Shown here in pieces: positions 38,896 to 47,846 of a stretch of DNA of 64,000 nucleotides. A program made the translations under genes and the position numbers. The stretch lies in NCBI RefSeq assembly GCF_900606115.1, contig NZ_UWPJ01000026.1, forward strand, positions 62,001 through 126,000, given 5' to 3'. How positions within the stretch are numbered: the stretch's first letter is position 1; every line of letters begins with the position of its first letter. Under the pieces are notes generated by a model. The model made no database searches, was not told the origin of the DNA, and saw nothing but the letters and a program-made list of their open reading frames with translations. This DNA is from Pigmentiphaga humi. Lineage in GTDB: Bacteria > Pseudomonadota > Gammaproteobacteria > Burkholderiales > Burkholderiaceae_B.

Positions 38896-38936
38896 CGGCG
38901 CAGCGCCGTCCACTTATCGATTCCAAAGGAGGCACG

Positions 38937-39926
38937 ATGAAAAAGACACGGTGGTTCTCCGCATGGCTCGCGCTGGCCGCGGCCTGTACCTTCGCCGGCC
39001 CGCCTGCCGCATACGCGCAGGAAAAGTGGCCGTCGCGGTCGATCAAGCTCGTGGTGCCCTACCCGCCCGGCGGCGGCGCGGACCTGGTGGCGCGCAGCCT
39101 GGGCGAGGCGCTGTACAAACGCATGGGCCAGCCCATCGTCATCGACAACCGGGCGGGCGGCACGGGCACCATCGGCGCCGCCGCCGTGGCGAAATCGGCG
39201 GCCGACGGCTACACGCTCCTGCTCAATCAGCCCGGCCCGGGCGTCACCGCGCTCTACACGCTCAAGTCGCTTTCATACAATCCGCTGCGCGACCTCGCGC
39301 CCGTGATCCTGATGGGCAAGGCGCCCATCGTGGTCCTGGTTCCGGCCAACTCGCCGTACCGGACCATGGACGATCTCGTCAAATACGCCAAGGCCCATCC
39401 GTCCGAGCTCAACTACGGCAGCCCGGGCATCGGCACCGCCGGCCACATCGCCGGCGAAATGCTGCAGCAGCTCGCAGGCATCAAGCTCAACCACATCCCG
39501 TACAAGGGGTCCGCCTCTACCGCGAACGGGCTGATGGGCGGCCAGATCGCGCTGGGCTTCGACACGATTCCGCCCAACCTGTCGCTCGTCCAGAGCGGAC
39601 GCCTGCATGCCCTGGCGGTCGCCAGCGACGTGCGCTCGCCCAACCTGCCCGAGGTCCCGCATGGCGCCGAGGTCAGCCTGCCGGGATTCGAGGTCTATAC
39701 CTGGTACGCCATCTCCGGCCCCGCCGGCCTGCCCGGCGCCGTCGTCGACACGCTCAACCACGCGACCAACGAGTGGATCGCCTCCGACGAGGGCCGCAAG
39801 CGCCTGGACGAACTGGGCATCCTGCCGCAACGCGGCGGCACGCCCGAGGCGTTCGCATCCTTCCTGCAAACCGAGGCCCGCAAGACCGAGACCGTCGTGC
39901 GCGCAGCCCACATCGTTTCCGAATGA
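38937..39926 (+). CDS. Tripartite tricarboxylate transporter (Bug) substrate-binding protein
   Basis: A 329-residue periplasmic binding protein with a signal peptide (about residues 1-29, ending AYAQ). The core WPSRSIKLVVPYPPGGGADLVAR and IDNRAGGTGTIGAAAVAKSA is diagnostic of the TctC/Bug family. No permease genes lie in this operon. AAAGGAGGC precedes the start. Likely captures the substrate or a metabolite of the adjacent oxidation pathway. Confidence 0.92.
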   Translation: MKKTRWFSAWLALAAACTFAGPPAAYAQEKWPSRSIKLVVPYPPGGGADLVARSLGEALYKRMGQPIVIDNRAGGTGTIGAAAVAKSAADGYTLLLNQPGPGVTALYTLKSLSYNPLRDLAPVILMGKAPIVVLVPANSPYRTMDDLVKYAKAHPSELNYGSPGIGTAGHIAGEMLQQLAGIKLNHIPYKGSASTANGLMGGQIALGFDTIPPNLSLVQSGRLHALAVASDVRSPNLPEVPHGAEVSLPGFEVYTWYAISGPAGLPGAVVDTLNHATNEWIASDEGRKRLDELGILPQRGGTPEAFASFLQTEARKTETVVRAAHIVSE

Positions 39927-39939
39927 ACCGGAGTTCCTC

Positions 39940-40863
39940 ATGACCCGACTTCGATCCACCCCCACCGTAGAGAAAAGCGGCTCGCCCATCGGCGCCCGCC
40001 TCAAGGGCATAGACGTGAGCGGCGACCTGGACGACACCGAGGTCCTGCTGATCGAGCAATTGCTCTATCACAACAGCGTGCTGGCCATCGACGCCCAGCA
40101 CCTCGACGTCGCCGGCATGCGCCGCTTCTGCATGCGGCTCGGGCCGCTGCACCGCAACGTCACCACCCGCGCGGCGACCCTCGAGTTCCCCGAGATCATG
40201 ATCCTGACGAACCGGCGCGCGCCCGATGGAACGCCGCTCGGCAACATCGATGCGGGCCAGGACTGGCACACCGACATGTCGTACAACGCCGTTCCGGGCA
40301 AGTTCACCGCACTGCACGGCGTCGAGGTGCCGATGCGCGACGGCAAGGCCCTGGGCGCCACCCGCTTCGCCGACATGTATTCGGCGTACGAGGCCCTGCC
40401 CGACGACGTGCAGGCCAGGATCGAAGGCGCGGTGGCGCTGCACGATTTTCACAAGTACTACGACGAGGCCCGCCGGCGCGGTTCGAGCCGGCCCGAGCTG
40501 ACGCCCGAGCAGCGCGCCAAGCGCCCGCCCGTGCCGCATCCGCTGGTGGGACGCCACCCCGTCACCGGCCGCCGCTTCCTGTATGCGGATCCGGGCTACA
40601 CGGTCGAGATCCTCGACATGGACCCGGAGGAAAGCCGGCAATTGCTCGACTACCTGTTCGCATTCCAATTGCAGGACCGTTTCGTCTACGACCACCAATG
40701 GCGCGTGGGCGACGTGCTGATCTGGGACAACTGGTCGACGGTCCATCGCGCCACGGCCGACTACGGGCCGGACGAATACCGCTACATGCTGCGCTCGCAG
40801 ATCAATGGCTGGCCCGGCCTGGAGACGTTCGACCCCGCCGCTGCGGCGACGGCCGCGGCATGA
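39940..40863 (+). CDS. TauD/TfdA family 2-oxoglutarate-dependent dioxygenase
   Basis: A 307-residue Fe(II)/2-oxoglutarate oxygenase. The facial triad is present: His110-x-Asp112 (WHTDMSY) and distal His269 (STVHRATADY), with the 2OG-binding Arg in YRYMLRSQ near residue 283. The family hydroxylates or cleaves sulfonates, aryloxyalkanoates or similar acids. It overlaps the next gene by 4 bases (ATGA), so they are translationally coupled. Confidence 0.9.
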   Translation: MTRLRSTPTVEKSGSPIGARLKGIDVSGDLDDTEVLLIEQLLYHNSVLAIDAQHLDVAGMRRFCMRLGPLHRNVTTRAATLEFPEIMILTNRRAPDGTPLGNIDAGQDWHTDMSYNAVPGKFTALHGVEVPMRDGKALGATRFADMYSAYEALPDDVQARIEGAVALHDFHKYYDEARRRGSSRPELTPEQRAKRPPVPHPLVGRHPVTGRRFLYADPGYTVEILDMDPEESRQLLDYLFAFQLQDRFVYDHQWRVGDVLIWDNWSTVHRATADYGPDEYRYMLRSQINGWPGLETFDPAAAATAAA

Positions 40864-41996
40864 TGCTGTGCCTGGAGGACTACCGGCGCGCCGCCTCGCG
40901 CCGGCTGCCGCGCGCGATCTACGGCTTCATCGACGGCGGCTCGGAAGAAGAGGCGACCTTGCGCGCGAACCGCGCCGCCTTCGAGGCGGTGCGGTTGGTG
41001 CCGCGCGTGCTGGTCGACACCTCCGAGCGCAGTTCCGCGGTGCGCACGCTGGGCCATGAATGGGCCGCGCCCTTCGGCATCGCGCCCATGGGCGCAGTAG
41101 GGGTCGCCGCCTTCCAGGGCGACCTCGCGCTCGCCGGCGCCGCCGCGGCGGCCAACGTGCCGTTCGTGCTCAGCAGCGCATCGCTGGTGACGATGGACCG
41201 CATCCTGAAAGCGAACCCCCGCACCTGGTTCCAGGCCTACCCCTCGGCCGACGCCGAGCGCAACCGGCGCCTGCTCGGCCGCGTTGCCGACGCAGGCTTC
41301 GAGACGCTGGTCGTCACGGTCGACGTGCCGGTCAGCGGCAACCGCGAAGAGAACATACGGCGCGGCTATGCCTCCCCGCTCAAGCCCAACGCGCGCCTGG
41401 TCGCCGATGCGCTGTGCCATCCACGCTGGCTGTGCGGCAGCTTCCTGCGGAGCGTCGCGCGCGAAGGCATGCCGCACTTCGAGAACATGGCGGAAGAACG
41501 CGCCCCGATGTTCTCGTGGACGGCCACCAGGCGCGCGCACCGGCGCGACAACCTCGACTGGGAAGATCTCCAGCGCATGCGCGACCAATGGCGCGGCCGG
41601 CTCGTGGTCAAGGGCGTGCTCTCGCCCGGCGACGCTGCGCTTGCGCAGGAAGCCGGCGCCGACGCGGTGATCGTCTCCAACCATGGCGGCCGCCAGCTCG
41701 ACGGCGCGGTCGCGCCGCTCGAGGCCTTGCCCGGCATCGTGGCGGCCGCCGATCTGCCCGTCTTCATCGACGGCGGCATCCGCCGCGGCACCGACGTCGT
41801 CAAGGCGCTCGCGCTGGGCGCCTCGCACGTGTTCCTCGGCAGGCCCTTTCTCTATGCCGCCGCGGTGGGCGGCAAGGCCGGCGTGCAGCGCGCGATCGAA
41901 CTGCTGCGCGCCGAAATCCATCGCAACATGGCGCTGCTCGGGACCCGGCGCATCGCCGACATCGGCGCGGCCATGGCGCGCGCGCCGCATTCATGA
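40860..41996 (+). CDS. FMN-dependent alpha-hydroxy-acid oxidase/dehydrogenase
   Basis: A 378-residue TIM-barrel flavoprotein. YGFIDGGSEEEATLR lies near residue 20, the active-site His275 is in SNHGGRQLDG and the phosphate site is in IDGGIRRGTDVVKALALGA. Oxidises L-2-hydroxy acids (lactate, mandelate, glycolate type) to 2-oxo acids; the exact substrate is not readable. Two consecutive ATGs (40860, 40863) are possible starts. The overlap with tauD and with the aldolase gene shows a single operon. Confidence 0.9.
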   Translation: MMLCLEDYRRAASRRLPRAIYGFIDGGSEEEATLRANRAAFEAVRLVPRVLVDTSERSSAVRTLGHEWAAPFGIAPMGAVGVAAFQGDLALAGAAAAANVPFVLSSASLVTMDRILKANPRTWFQAYPSADAERNRRLLGRVADAGFETLVVTVDVPVSGNREENIRRGYASPLKPNARLVADALCHPRWLCGSFLRSVAREGMPHFENMAEERAPMFSWTATRRAHRRDNLDWEDLQRMRDQWRGRLVVKGVLSPGDAALAQEAGADAVIVSNHGGRQLDGAVAPLEALPGIVAAADLPVFIDGGIRRGTDVVKALALGASHVFLGRPFLYAAAVGGKAGVQRAIELLRAEIHRNMALLGTRRIADIGAAMARAPHS

Positions 41997-42013
41997 CTAC
42001 TCAGGAGAATCGC

Positions 42014-42808
42014 ATGGAAATGACGGTACCCATGGCCGTGGCCGTCGCCTCGCTGCGCGGGCGCTGTTCCGACGCCGAATGGCAGAGCCGGGTCGATCTG
42101 GCCGCTTGCTACCGGCTTACCGAGCTGTACGGCTTGACGGACCTGGCCGCCAACCACATCTCGGTGCGCGTGCCGGGCGAGCCGGACGCCTTCCTCATCA
42201 ATCCCCACGGCGTGCTGTACGACGAGATCTGCGCGTCGTCGCTGATCAAGATCGACCACCAGGGCAACATCCTGACGATGCCCGACTTCCACGGCGCGAC
42301 CTACAACGTGAACCGCGCGGGCTTTCTCATCCACGGCGCGATCCACGAGGCGCGGCCCGAGGTCGCGTGCGTCATGCATACGCACACCTGGACCGGCATG
42401 GCGGTGTCCGCCCTCGAATGCGGCCTGCTGCCGATCACGCAGACGGCGATGCGCTTCGCCGACATCGGCTACCACGAGTTCGAGGGCGTGGTGCTGGACG
42501 AGGCCGAAAAGGCAAGCCTGGCGCGCGACCTGGGCCAGGCCAGCACGCTGATCCTGCGCAACCACGGCCTGCTGGCCGTGGGCGGCACGGTGGCCGAGAC
42601 CTTCAACACCATGGTGCGCCTGGAGCTCGCCTGCAAATCGCAGCTCGCCGCCATGGCCTGCGGCACGCCGCTGCATCCGGTCAACGACGAGGTGGTCGAA
42701 GCGACGCGGGTGGAATTCCTGCCTACGACCCGTCGGCCGTTCGGCTTGATGGAATGGCCCGCCATGCTGCGCAAGCTCGACCGCATCGACCCCAGCTATC
42801 GCCTGTGA
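42014..42808 (+). CDS. Class II aldolase/adducin family protein
   Basis: A 264-residue zinc aldolase-fold protein: AANHISVRVPG, FLINPHG, then the zinc ligands in VMHTHTW (His122, His124) and NHGLLAVGG (His184). The metal site is intact, so aldol cleavage or decarboxylation is possible. The start at 42014 has CAGGAG 7 bases upstream; 41993 would overlap the previous stop but has no better site. Fifth gene of the operon. Confidence 0.88.
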   Translation: MEMTVPMAVAVASLRGRCSDAEWQSRVDLAACYRLTELYGLTDLAANHISVRVPGEPDAFLINPHGVLYDEICASSLIKIDHQGNILTMPDFHGATYNVNRAGFLIHGAIHEARPEVACVMHTHTWTGMAVSALECGLLPITQTAMRFADIGYHEFEGVVLDEAEKASLARDLGQASTLILRNHGLLAVGGTVAETFNTMVRLELACKSQLAAMACGTPLHPVNDEVVEATRVEFLPTTRRPFGLMEWPAMLRKLDRIDPSYRL

Positions 42809-42813
42809 CGCGC

Positions 42814-43764
42814 ATGCCGACCGACAAGCCCGCCCTGCTCCTGTTGATCGACGACCTGCCCGCATCCAGCATGGCCAGGCTGCGCGAGCGCTTCGAGCTA
42901 TACACCGCCTCGCCCGGCCCCGGGTGGGGCGCGGCGCTGGATGCGGCCGCGCCCCACGTCCGCGCGATCCTGGTCAAGGGCGGCATCGTCGCCGTCACGG
43001 ACGATGACATGGCCCGGCTGCCGCACCTCGGCCTGGTCAGTTGCCTGGGCGCCGGCTTCGAACGCGTCGACCTCGCCGCCGCCAAGTCCCGCGGCATCGC
43101 CGTCACCAACGGCTCCGGCGGCAACAGCGAATGCGTGGCCGACCATGCGATGGGCCTGGTGATCGCGGTGATGCGCGAGTTCCGCGCGGGAGACCTGGCA
43201 GCCCGCGAGGGCCGCTGGCAGGACGGTTTTCCATCGCCGCCCCGCGTCTCGGGCAAGACCCTGGGCATCGCCGGCCTGGGCCGCATCGGCACGGCGCTGG
43301 CGCGGCGCGCCGAGGCTTTCCGCATGCCGGTGCTGTACTGCAACCGCAGTCCGCGCGACGGCGTGCCGTGGGAGTACGTGCCCGACCTCGAGACCCTGGC
43401 GCACCGCGCCGACGTGCTGGTGTCGGTCCTCCCCGGCGGGGAGGCGACGCGCCGCCTGATCGATCGCCGCGTATTGGAAGCGCTGGGTCCGTCGGGTTAT
43501 TTCGTCAACGTCGGCCGCGGCAATGCCGTGGACACGGACGAACTCGTACGCGCGCTCGCCTCGCGCGCCATCGCCGGCGCGGGGCTCGACGTGCTCGACA
43601 CCGAACCCGCGGTTCCCGCCGAGTTGGCGGCACTGCCGAACGTACTGCTGACGCCTCACGTCGGCGGCCGCTCGCCCGAGTCCGCCGATGCGACGCTGGA
43701 ATTGGCCATTGGCAACCTGCTGGCTTTCCATGCCGGCGAGCCGCTGCAGAACCGGGTCGCGTAG
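42814..43764 (+). CDS. D-2-hydroxyacid dehydrogenase
   Basis: A 316-residue NAD(P)-dependent dehydrogenase of the D-isomer-specific family. The dinucleotide fold is in GIAGLGRIGTALARRAE (about residues 150-166), with VNVGRGNAVDTDEL near 230, the catalytic Glu in DTEPAVP and His in TPHVGG near residue 285. It would reduce a 2-oxo acid to the D-hydroxy acid or the reverse. Starts 5 bases after the aldolase and is the last gene of the operon before tRNA-Arg. Confidence 0.9.
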   Translation: MPTDKPALLLLIDDLPASSMARLRERFELYTASPGPGWGAALDAAAPHVRAILVKGGIVAVTDDDMARLPHLGLVSCLGAGFERVDLAAAKSRGIAVTNGSGGNSECVADHAMGLVIAVMREFRAGDLAAREGRWQDGFPSPPRVSGKTLGIAGLGRIGTALARRAEAFRMPVLYCNRSPRDGVPWEYVPDLETLAHRADVLVSVLPGGEATRRLIDRRVLEALGPSGYFVNVGRGNAVDTDELVRALASRAIAGAGLDVLDTEPAVPAELAALPNVLLTPHVGGRSPESADATLELAIGNLLAFHAGEPLQNRVA

Positions 43765-43829
43765 ACCCGCGCGCTGCGGCTCGGGACGCAAGCATGGGCG
43801 GCTTGAATTCTCGCTCGGGGAAGATGCTG

Positions 43830-43906
43830 TGGCGCGGCGGACAGGAGTCGAACCCGTGACCTACGGTTTAGAAGACCGTTGCTCTATCCAACTGAGCTAC
43901 CGCCGC
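43830..43906 (-). tRNA. tRNA-Arg (anticodon TCT)
   Basis: 77 bases on the minus strand with a complete cloverleaf. GCGGCGG pairs with CCGCCGC. GTAGCTCAGTTGGATAGAG is the D arm, the anticodon loop reads CTTCTAA with TCT, the T arm contains GGGTTCGACTCC, and CCA is encoded. Confidence 0.96.
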
Positions 43907-43954
43907 TCCGCAAGGGCGGCAGTTTACCACCCGCGCACGGCGCCGGACGAGGCT

Positions 43955-44839
43955 TTAGCCGCGCCGGTTCAGCAGCACCAGCCCCGCCACCACCAGCCCT
44001 ACCGCCAGCGCGAACAAGGGCGAGATCGGCTCGCCCAGGACGAGCGCCGCGAACGCCACGCCGAACAGCGGCGACATCGAGGTGGCGGCCTGCAGCGTGC
44101 TGGCCGGATAGTTGGCCAGGAGCCGCAGCCACAGCAGGAAGGTCACGCCGGCGATCCAGATGGTCTGGTACGACAATGCCGCCGCCTGGCCCCACGTCGC
44201 CGCGCCGACGGATTCGCCCATCAGCGCAGCCACCAGCAGCCCGGCCACGCCCGAGACGCCAAGCTGGTAGAGCAGCACTTTCTCGGGCGGCGAGCCGGCC
44301 AGCCGCGTGGTTTTGATCACCAGCGTGGTCGCGGCCCATAGCGCGCCGGCGGCGATGATCATCAGGTCGCCCAGCAGGGCGTAGCGCGAAGCGGCCGCGT
44401 GCGGCACGCCCAGCACGATGGCGGTGCCGCAGAACGACAGCCCCAGACCCAGCCATTGCGCCCAGCGCAGGCGCTCGGCGGGCAGCAGCCAGGTCGCGCC
44501 CACGGCGACGAAGAAAGGCGCGGTGTAGAGGAACAGCGCCGTGCGGCTCGCATCGGTCCACTGCAGCCCCACGTAGAGCAACACGAATTCGCCGGTAAAG
44601 CATGCCGCCGACCACAGCAGCAGCCCCAGGTCGCCGCCGCGCCGGAACAGGCGTCCGCGCCCCGTGGCCAGGCAATAGGCCAGCACGAGCAGGCCCGCGC
44701 CCAGCGAGCGCAGGCCCATCTGCAGGAAAGGCGGAAACGCAGGCAGGGCGATCTTGACGGCGACCTGCTGGCCGCCCCAGCTCGCGCACAGCAGCACGAG
44801 CATGGCGACGGCCCCGGTATCCAGGGGGCGCTTGGGCAT
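43955..44839 (-). CDS. DMT-superfamily (EamA) permease
   Basis: A 294-residue protein with about ten membrane helices in two EamA repeats, LLCASWGGQQVAVKIALPAF and GVTFLLWLRLLANYPAS. Metabolite exporter of unknown specificity; related in type to the permease at 23808. It starts 7 bases downstream of the ProA-like gene, so the two are one transcript. Start by homology at 44839. Confidence 0.87.
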   Translation of the reverse strand: MPKRPLDTGAVAMLVLLCASWGGQQVAVKIALPAFPPFLQMGLRSLGAGLLVLAYCLATGRGRLFRRGGDLGLLLWSAACFTGEFVLLYVGLQWTDASRTALFLYTAPFFVAVGATWLLPAERLRWAQWLGLGLSFCGTAIVLGVPHAAASRYALLGDLMIIAAGALWAATTLVIKTTRLAGSPPEKVLLYQLGVSGVAGLLVAALMGESVGAATWGQAAALSYQTIWIAGVTFLLWLRLLANYPASTLQAATSMSPLFGVAFAALVLGEPISPLFALAVGLVVAGLVLLNRRG

Positions 44840-44846
44840 GGACACC

Positions 44847-46352
44847 CTAGCGCGCGGCGCCGCTCTCGGTATGCGCGACCAGCCGGATCGCGGAGAGATC
44901 GGCGCCGGTGAGCACGCCTCCGCGTCCCAGCAGGCGGCCATGTTCCCAGTTGGACAGGCCCAGTTCGGGCTTGCCCAGCGCGTACTGACCGTCCACCCAG
45001 CGCGTAAAGCCGTCGCAGACGAACGGCGCATCCACGCGCGATTCGAACATGCGGCGCACGGCGGCATCGCGCGAGACCAGGCTCGCGACGAAATGCGGGC
45101 TGTAGCGGTTGAACAGCGCCACCGCCTGCTCCACCGAGTCCACCACCGCCAGCGTCAGTTCCGGGGTGTCTTCCCATTCCCATTCGCGGCCCAGCTGCGC
45201 CTCGGCCAGGGAGGTGGCGTACGGTTCGCTCACCTCCCCTTCGGCGCGCCGCACCGTGACCTGCCTGGCATACAGTTCGTCGGGCACATAGGCCTGCGCG
45301 GACGGCAGCACGTGCAGGCGCGGACTGCCGCCGCGCGCCGCGCCGGCCGCATCGATCGCCGCGAGAAAGCGCGGCACGAGTTCCTGCGCCCGTTCGCGCA
45401 CGATGCAGCATACGTTCAAGGTGTTGCACACCTTGCGGTCCAGCGAACGCGTGACCGAACGCGCGAAATGGTCCGCGTCGCCGGTCGCGTCGACCACCAT
45501 CCACGCGCCGCCCGTGCCATGCGCGCTCACCGGCACGCCGGCCTGGCGCGCCACGCTGCTCAACTGCATGACGGCCTCGCCCGAGCCGCGCGCCACGGCC
45601 AGCGCCAGCCGCGTATCGCTGAACAAGGCCCAGCCGCCCGCCCGGTCCTCCAGGTCGATCAGCGACACGCAGCCATCGGGCAGGCCGGCGGCCTGCAGGG
45701 CCGGCGCCAGCGCGCGCCCGACCAGCGCCCGCGCCGTTCCCAGCGCGTCGCTGCCTATGCGCAGCACGGCGGCATTGCCCGTCGCCAGCACGCCGCAGGC
45801 GTCCACCAGCACGTTCGGACGGCCTTCGAACACAAAGCCCACCACGCCCAAGGGCACGCGCTCGATCGCCACGCGCCAGTCGGCATGCGCCACCTCGCCG
45901 GCCAGCCGGTGGTCGGGACCGACCACGCCGGGCCAGGCCCGCAGCCCGGCGATCATCGCCGCGCGCATCGCATCGGAAACCTTCAGCCGCGTGGTCGAAC
46001 GGCCCTTGGCCGCCGCGCGCGCGACGTCCTCCTGGTTGGCCGCGACGATGTCGGCCCATACCGCATCGTCCGACAGCGCCTGTGCGAACCGCTCGTAGAA
46101 TTGGTCCACGCGTTCGCGCGGACAATCGGCCAGGGCCGCAAAGGCCGCCTGCGCCCGCGCCACGCTGGCGCGCGCCGCCGCATCCACCGCGGCCGGAACG
46201 TGCAGCAGCGCGCCGCTCTCCTGCACCACCAGCAAACGGTCGCCCGGCGCGAACGCGCGCGCCAGCGCCTCGTCCACCCGCGTATACCGGTTGCCGCCAA
46301 AAGGAATCGGCATGCCCGCCTCGAGACGCTCGAGGGTGCCCTGCTCGCTCAT
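44847..46352 (-). CDS. ProA-like aldehyde dehydrogenase (gamma-glutamyl-phosphate reductase paralogue)
   Basis: A 501-residue protein. From about residue 60 it follows ProA: IERVPLGVVGFVFEGRPNVLVDA near residue 165, the catalytic Cys309 in KVCNTLNVCC, and EWEWEDTPELTLAVVDS near residue 390. The N-terminal extension of about 60 residues and the total length exceed ProA (about 417), so this is probably a paralogue rather than the proline enzyme. The substrate would be an acyl phosphate or aldehyde of unknown identity. Operon with the permease downstream; it ends the accessory segment before the polyene cluster. Confidence 0.75.
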   Translation of the reverse strand: MSEQGTLERLEAGMPIPFGGNRYTRVDEALARAFAPGDRLLVVQESGALLHVPAAVDAAARASVARAQAAFAALADCPRERVDQFYERFAQALSDDAVWADIVAANQEDVARAAAKGRSTTRLKVSDAMRAAMIAGLRAWPGVVGPDHRLAGEVAHADWRVAIERVPLGVVGFVFEGRPNVLVDACGVLATGNAAVLRIGSDALGTARALVGRALAPALQAAGLPDGCVSLIDLEDRAGGWALFSDTRLALAVARGSGEAVMQLSSVARQAGVPVSAHGTGGAWMVVDATGDADHFARSVTRSLDRKVCNTLNVCCIVRERAQELVPRFLAAIDAAGAARGGSPRLHVLPSAQAYVPDELYARQVTVRRAEGEVSEPYATSLAEAQLGREWEWEDTPELTLAVVDSVEQAVALFNRYSPHFVASLVSRDAAVRRMFESRVDAPFVCDGFTRWVDGQYALGKPELGLSNWEHGRLLGRGGVLTGADLSAIRLVAHTESGAAR

Positions 46353-46413
46353 CGCCTGCTCCTGCTTGATAAATTGTCCCTATCATATAGCGGCGGCCCG
46401 CCAGGCCGGACCG

Positions 46414-47073
46414 CTAGCAGCTCCAGCTGCCCAGCATGCGATGGACAGGCACGCGGGCAATCTGTCCCGACTGCCACGCAACGACGGGAAGCGGCCCGCC
46501 GCCGCCGGCGCTGGTCACGATGGCGGCCATCCAGTCCGGCTCGAGCAGGAAAACGGCCGCATGCCATTTCCCCGCCGGGGCTCTCAGGCGCTGTTCCCCG
46601 GCCTCTTCCCGCAACCCCACGTCGCGCATGGCGCCGGGAAACTCAAGGCCGGCCGCCTTGACGAAGGCTTCCTTCAAGGTCCACAGCAAATAGAAATAAG
46701 TCAGTTGCAGCGCAGCGGCTTGTCCGTGCAAGATCTCGCATTCCGCGGGATCGCATACCCACTGCGCCAGGCGCAGGACGTCCCGCGGCTTGATCCGCTC
46801 CAGATCGACGCCGAGCTTGCCGCCGGCCGCGCGGGCGCACAGCGCGTGGCCGCCACTGTGACTCAGCGACCACACCCCGGCGCTGGCGACGTCGAGCTCC
46901 GCCATCAATGCGCGGCTGACGCGCCAATCGAGCTCGGCCTTGCCGCGGCGGGCTCCGCCTGCGCGCATGCGATCGGCCTCGGACAGGCACGCTTCCGAAT
47001 AGGCCTGCGCCGCGGCGGGACCCGCCCAGCCCACGTGCAAGACTGTGCTTGCCGCCACATCGGTCGTCTTCAT
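46414..47073 (-). CDS. 4'-phosphopantetheinyl transferase of the aryl-polyene-type cluster
   Basis: A 219-residue Sfp-type enzyme that installs the phosphopantetheine arm on acyl carrier proteins. The metal-site motifs are GVDLERIKPRD near residue 110 and WTLKEAFVKAAG near residue 150. The start MKTTDVAASTVLHVG at 47073 is chosen by homology; the frame is open for 15 more residues. Divergent from the ketosynthase/ACP operon over only 50 bases, it is the obvious activator of the two ACPs at 48615 and 48889. Confidence 0.9.
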   Translation of the reverse strand: MKTTDVAASTVLHVGWAGPAAAQAYSEACLSEADRMRAGGARRGKAELDWRVSRALMAELDVASAGVWSLSHSGGHALCARAAGGKLGVDLERIKPRDVLRLAQWVCDPAECEILHGQAAALQLTYFYLLWTLKEAFVKAAGLEFPGAMRDVGLREEAGEQRLRAPAGKWHAAVFLLEPDWMAAIVTSAGGGGPLPVVAWQSGQIARVPVHRMLGSWSC

Positions 47074-47123
47074 GGTGCGCACAATATAGGGTAAATTCGT
47101 GACTATTCGTAAAATCACGCAGC
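47074..47123. promoter_or_regulatory. Divergent promoter region of the polyene cluster
   Basis: Fifty AT-rich bases between the phosphopantetheinyl transferase and the ketosynthase operon. Two ATTCGT copies lie 10 bases apart (47095-47100, 47105-47110), and CGTGA / TCACG (47098-47102 and 47115-47119) form a dyad. Together these could be a one-helical-turn operator. No -10/-35 is asserted. Confidence 0.5.
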
Positions 47124-47846
47124 ATGGTTACTTTTTCGATAGCGGACTGGCAAGCTTGGGCGCCGCACATCCACGACACGCCCGCTTGGCAGACGTGGGC
47201 TCGGGCGCCCTATTGTCCGGCCGGCGACGATGCCCCGCCCCGCTTGGATTTCCTGCCTGCCATGCAGCGCCGCCGGCTCGGCGCCCTCGCGCGCATGGTG
47301 TTCGCATGCGCCTGGCCGCTCGCCGAGGGGCGTGCGAACCTGCCCGTGGTCTATGGCTCGCAGCACGGGGAAACCACGCGCGACATCGAACTGCTCCTCG
47401 ACCTGGCTCGCGGCGAACCGCTGTCGCCCACGTCCTTCGGCCTCTCCGTGCATAACGCCGTGGCCGGGCAATGGACCATCGCCCGCGGCGAAACCGCGGA
47501 AACCGTGGCGCTGTCGGCGGCGCATTGCGGCGCCGAGCACGCCTTCCTCGAAGCCTGCGCCCTGCTGCGGCAAGGCTATGAAGCCGCGCTCGTCGTCCTC
47601 GCCGAAGAACTCCCGCCCGCACCGTATCGGCCCTGGATCGCCGATGTGCCGTTTTCCTACGCGGCGGCGTTCCGCATCGAGCCCGGCCAGGACTGGCGGC
47701 TTGCGCCGTCCGATCCGCCGGCGTGCTCGCCGGCCCCTGCCTGGCCCAGTCCGCTGAACCTCGTGCGCAACCTGGCGCTCGGCTCGCCCGGCTGGCATCA
47801 CATCGAAAACGGACACGCATGGCAATGGACGCACCTCGATCGCTAG
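47124..47846 (+). CDS. Ketosynthase-like chain-length factor
   Basis: A 240-residue truncated beta-ketoacyl-synthase-like protein (the N-terminal half only) that matches the chain-length-factor family of aryl polyene clusters. The segment corresponding to the nucleophile (SVHNAVAGQW) lacks the active Cys, so it cannot condense by itself; it should partner the full ketosynthase at 59418 or 57037. In this role it sets polyene length. It starts the rightward operon; its stop overlaps the acyltransferase start by 28 bases. Equivalent to ApeC. Confidence 0.85.
   Translation: MVTFSIADWQAWAPHIHDTPAWQTWARAPYCPAGDDAPPRLDFLPAMQRRRLGALARMVFACAWPLAEGRANLPVVYGSQHGETTRDIELLLDLARGEPLSPTSFGLSVHNAVAGQWTIARGETAETVALSAAHCGAEHAFLEACALLRQGYEAALVVLAEELPPAPYRPWIADVPFSYAAAFRIEPGQDWRLAPSDPPACSPAPAWPSPLNLVRNLALGSPGWHHIENGHAWQWTHLDR

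Noticed and set aside
44362-46386. 674-codon minus-strand frame spanning the ProA-like gene and the permease
   Set aside because: Same-strand alternative frame with Gly/Ala/Arg-rich composition; the real frames carry enzyme and membrane motifs.
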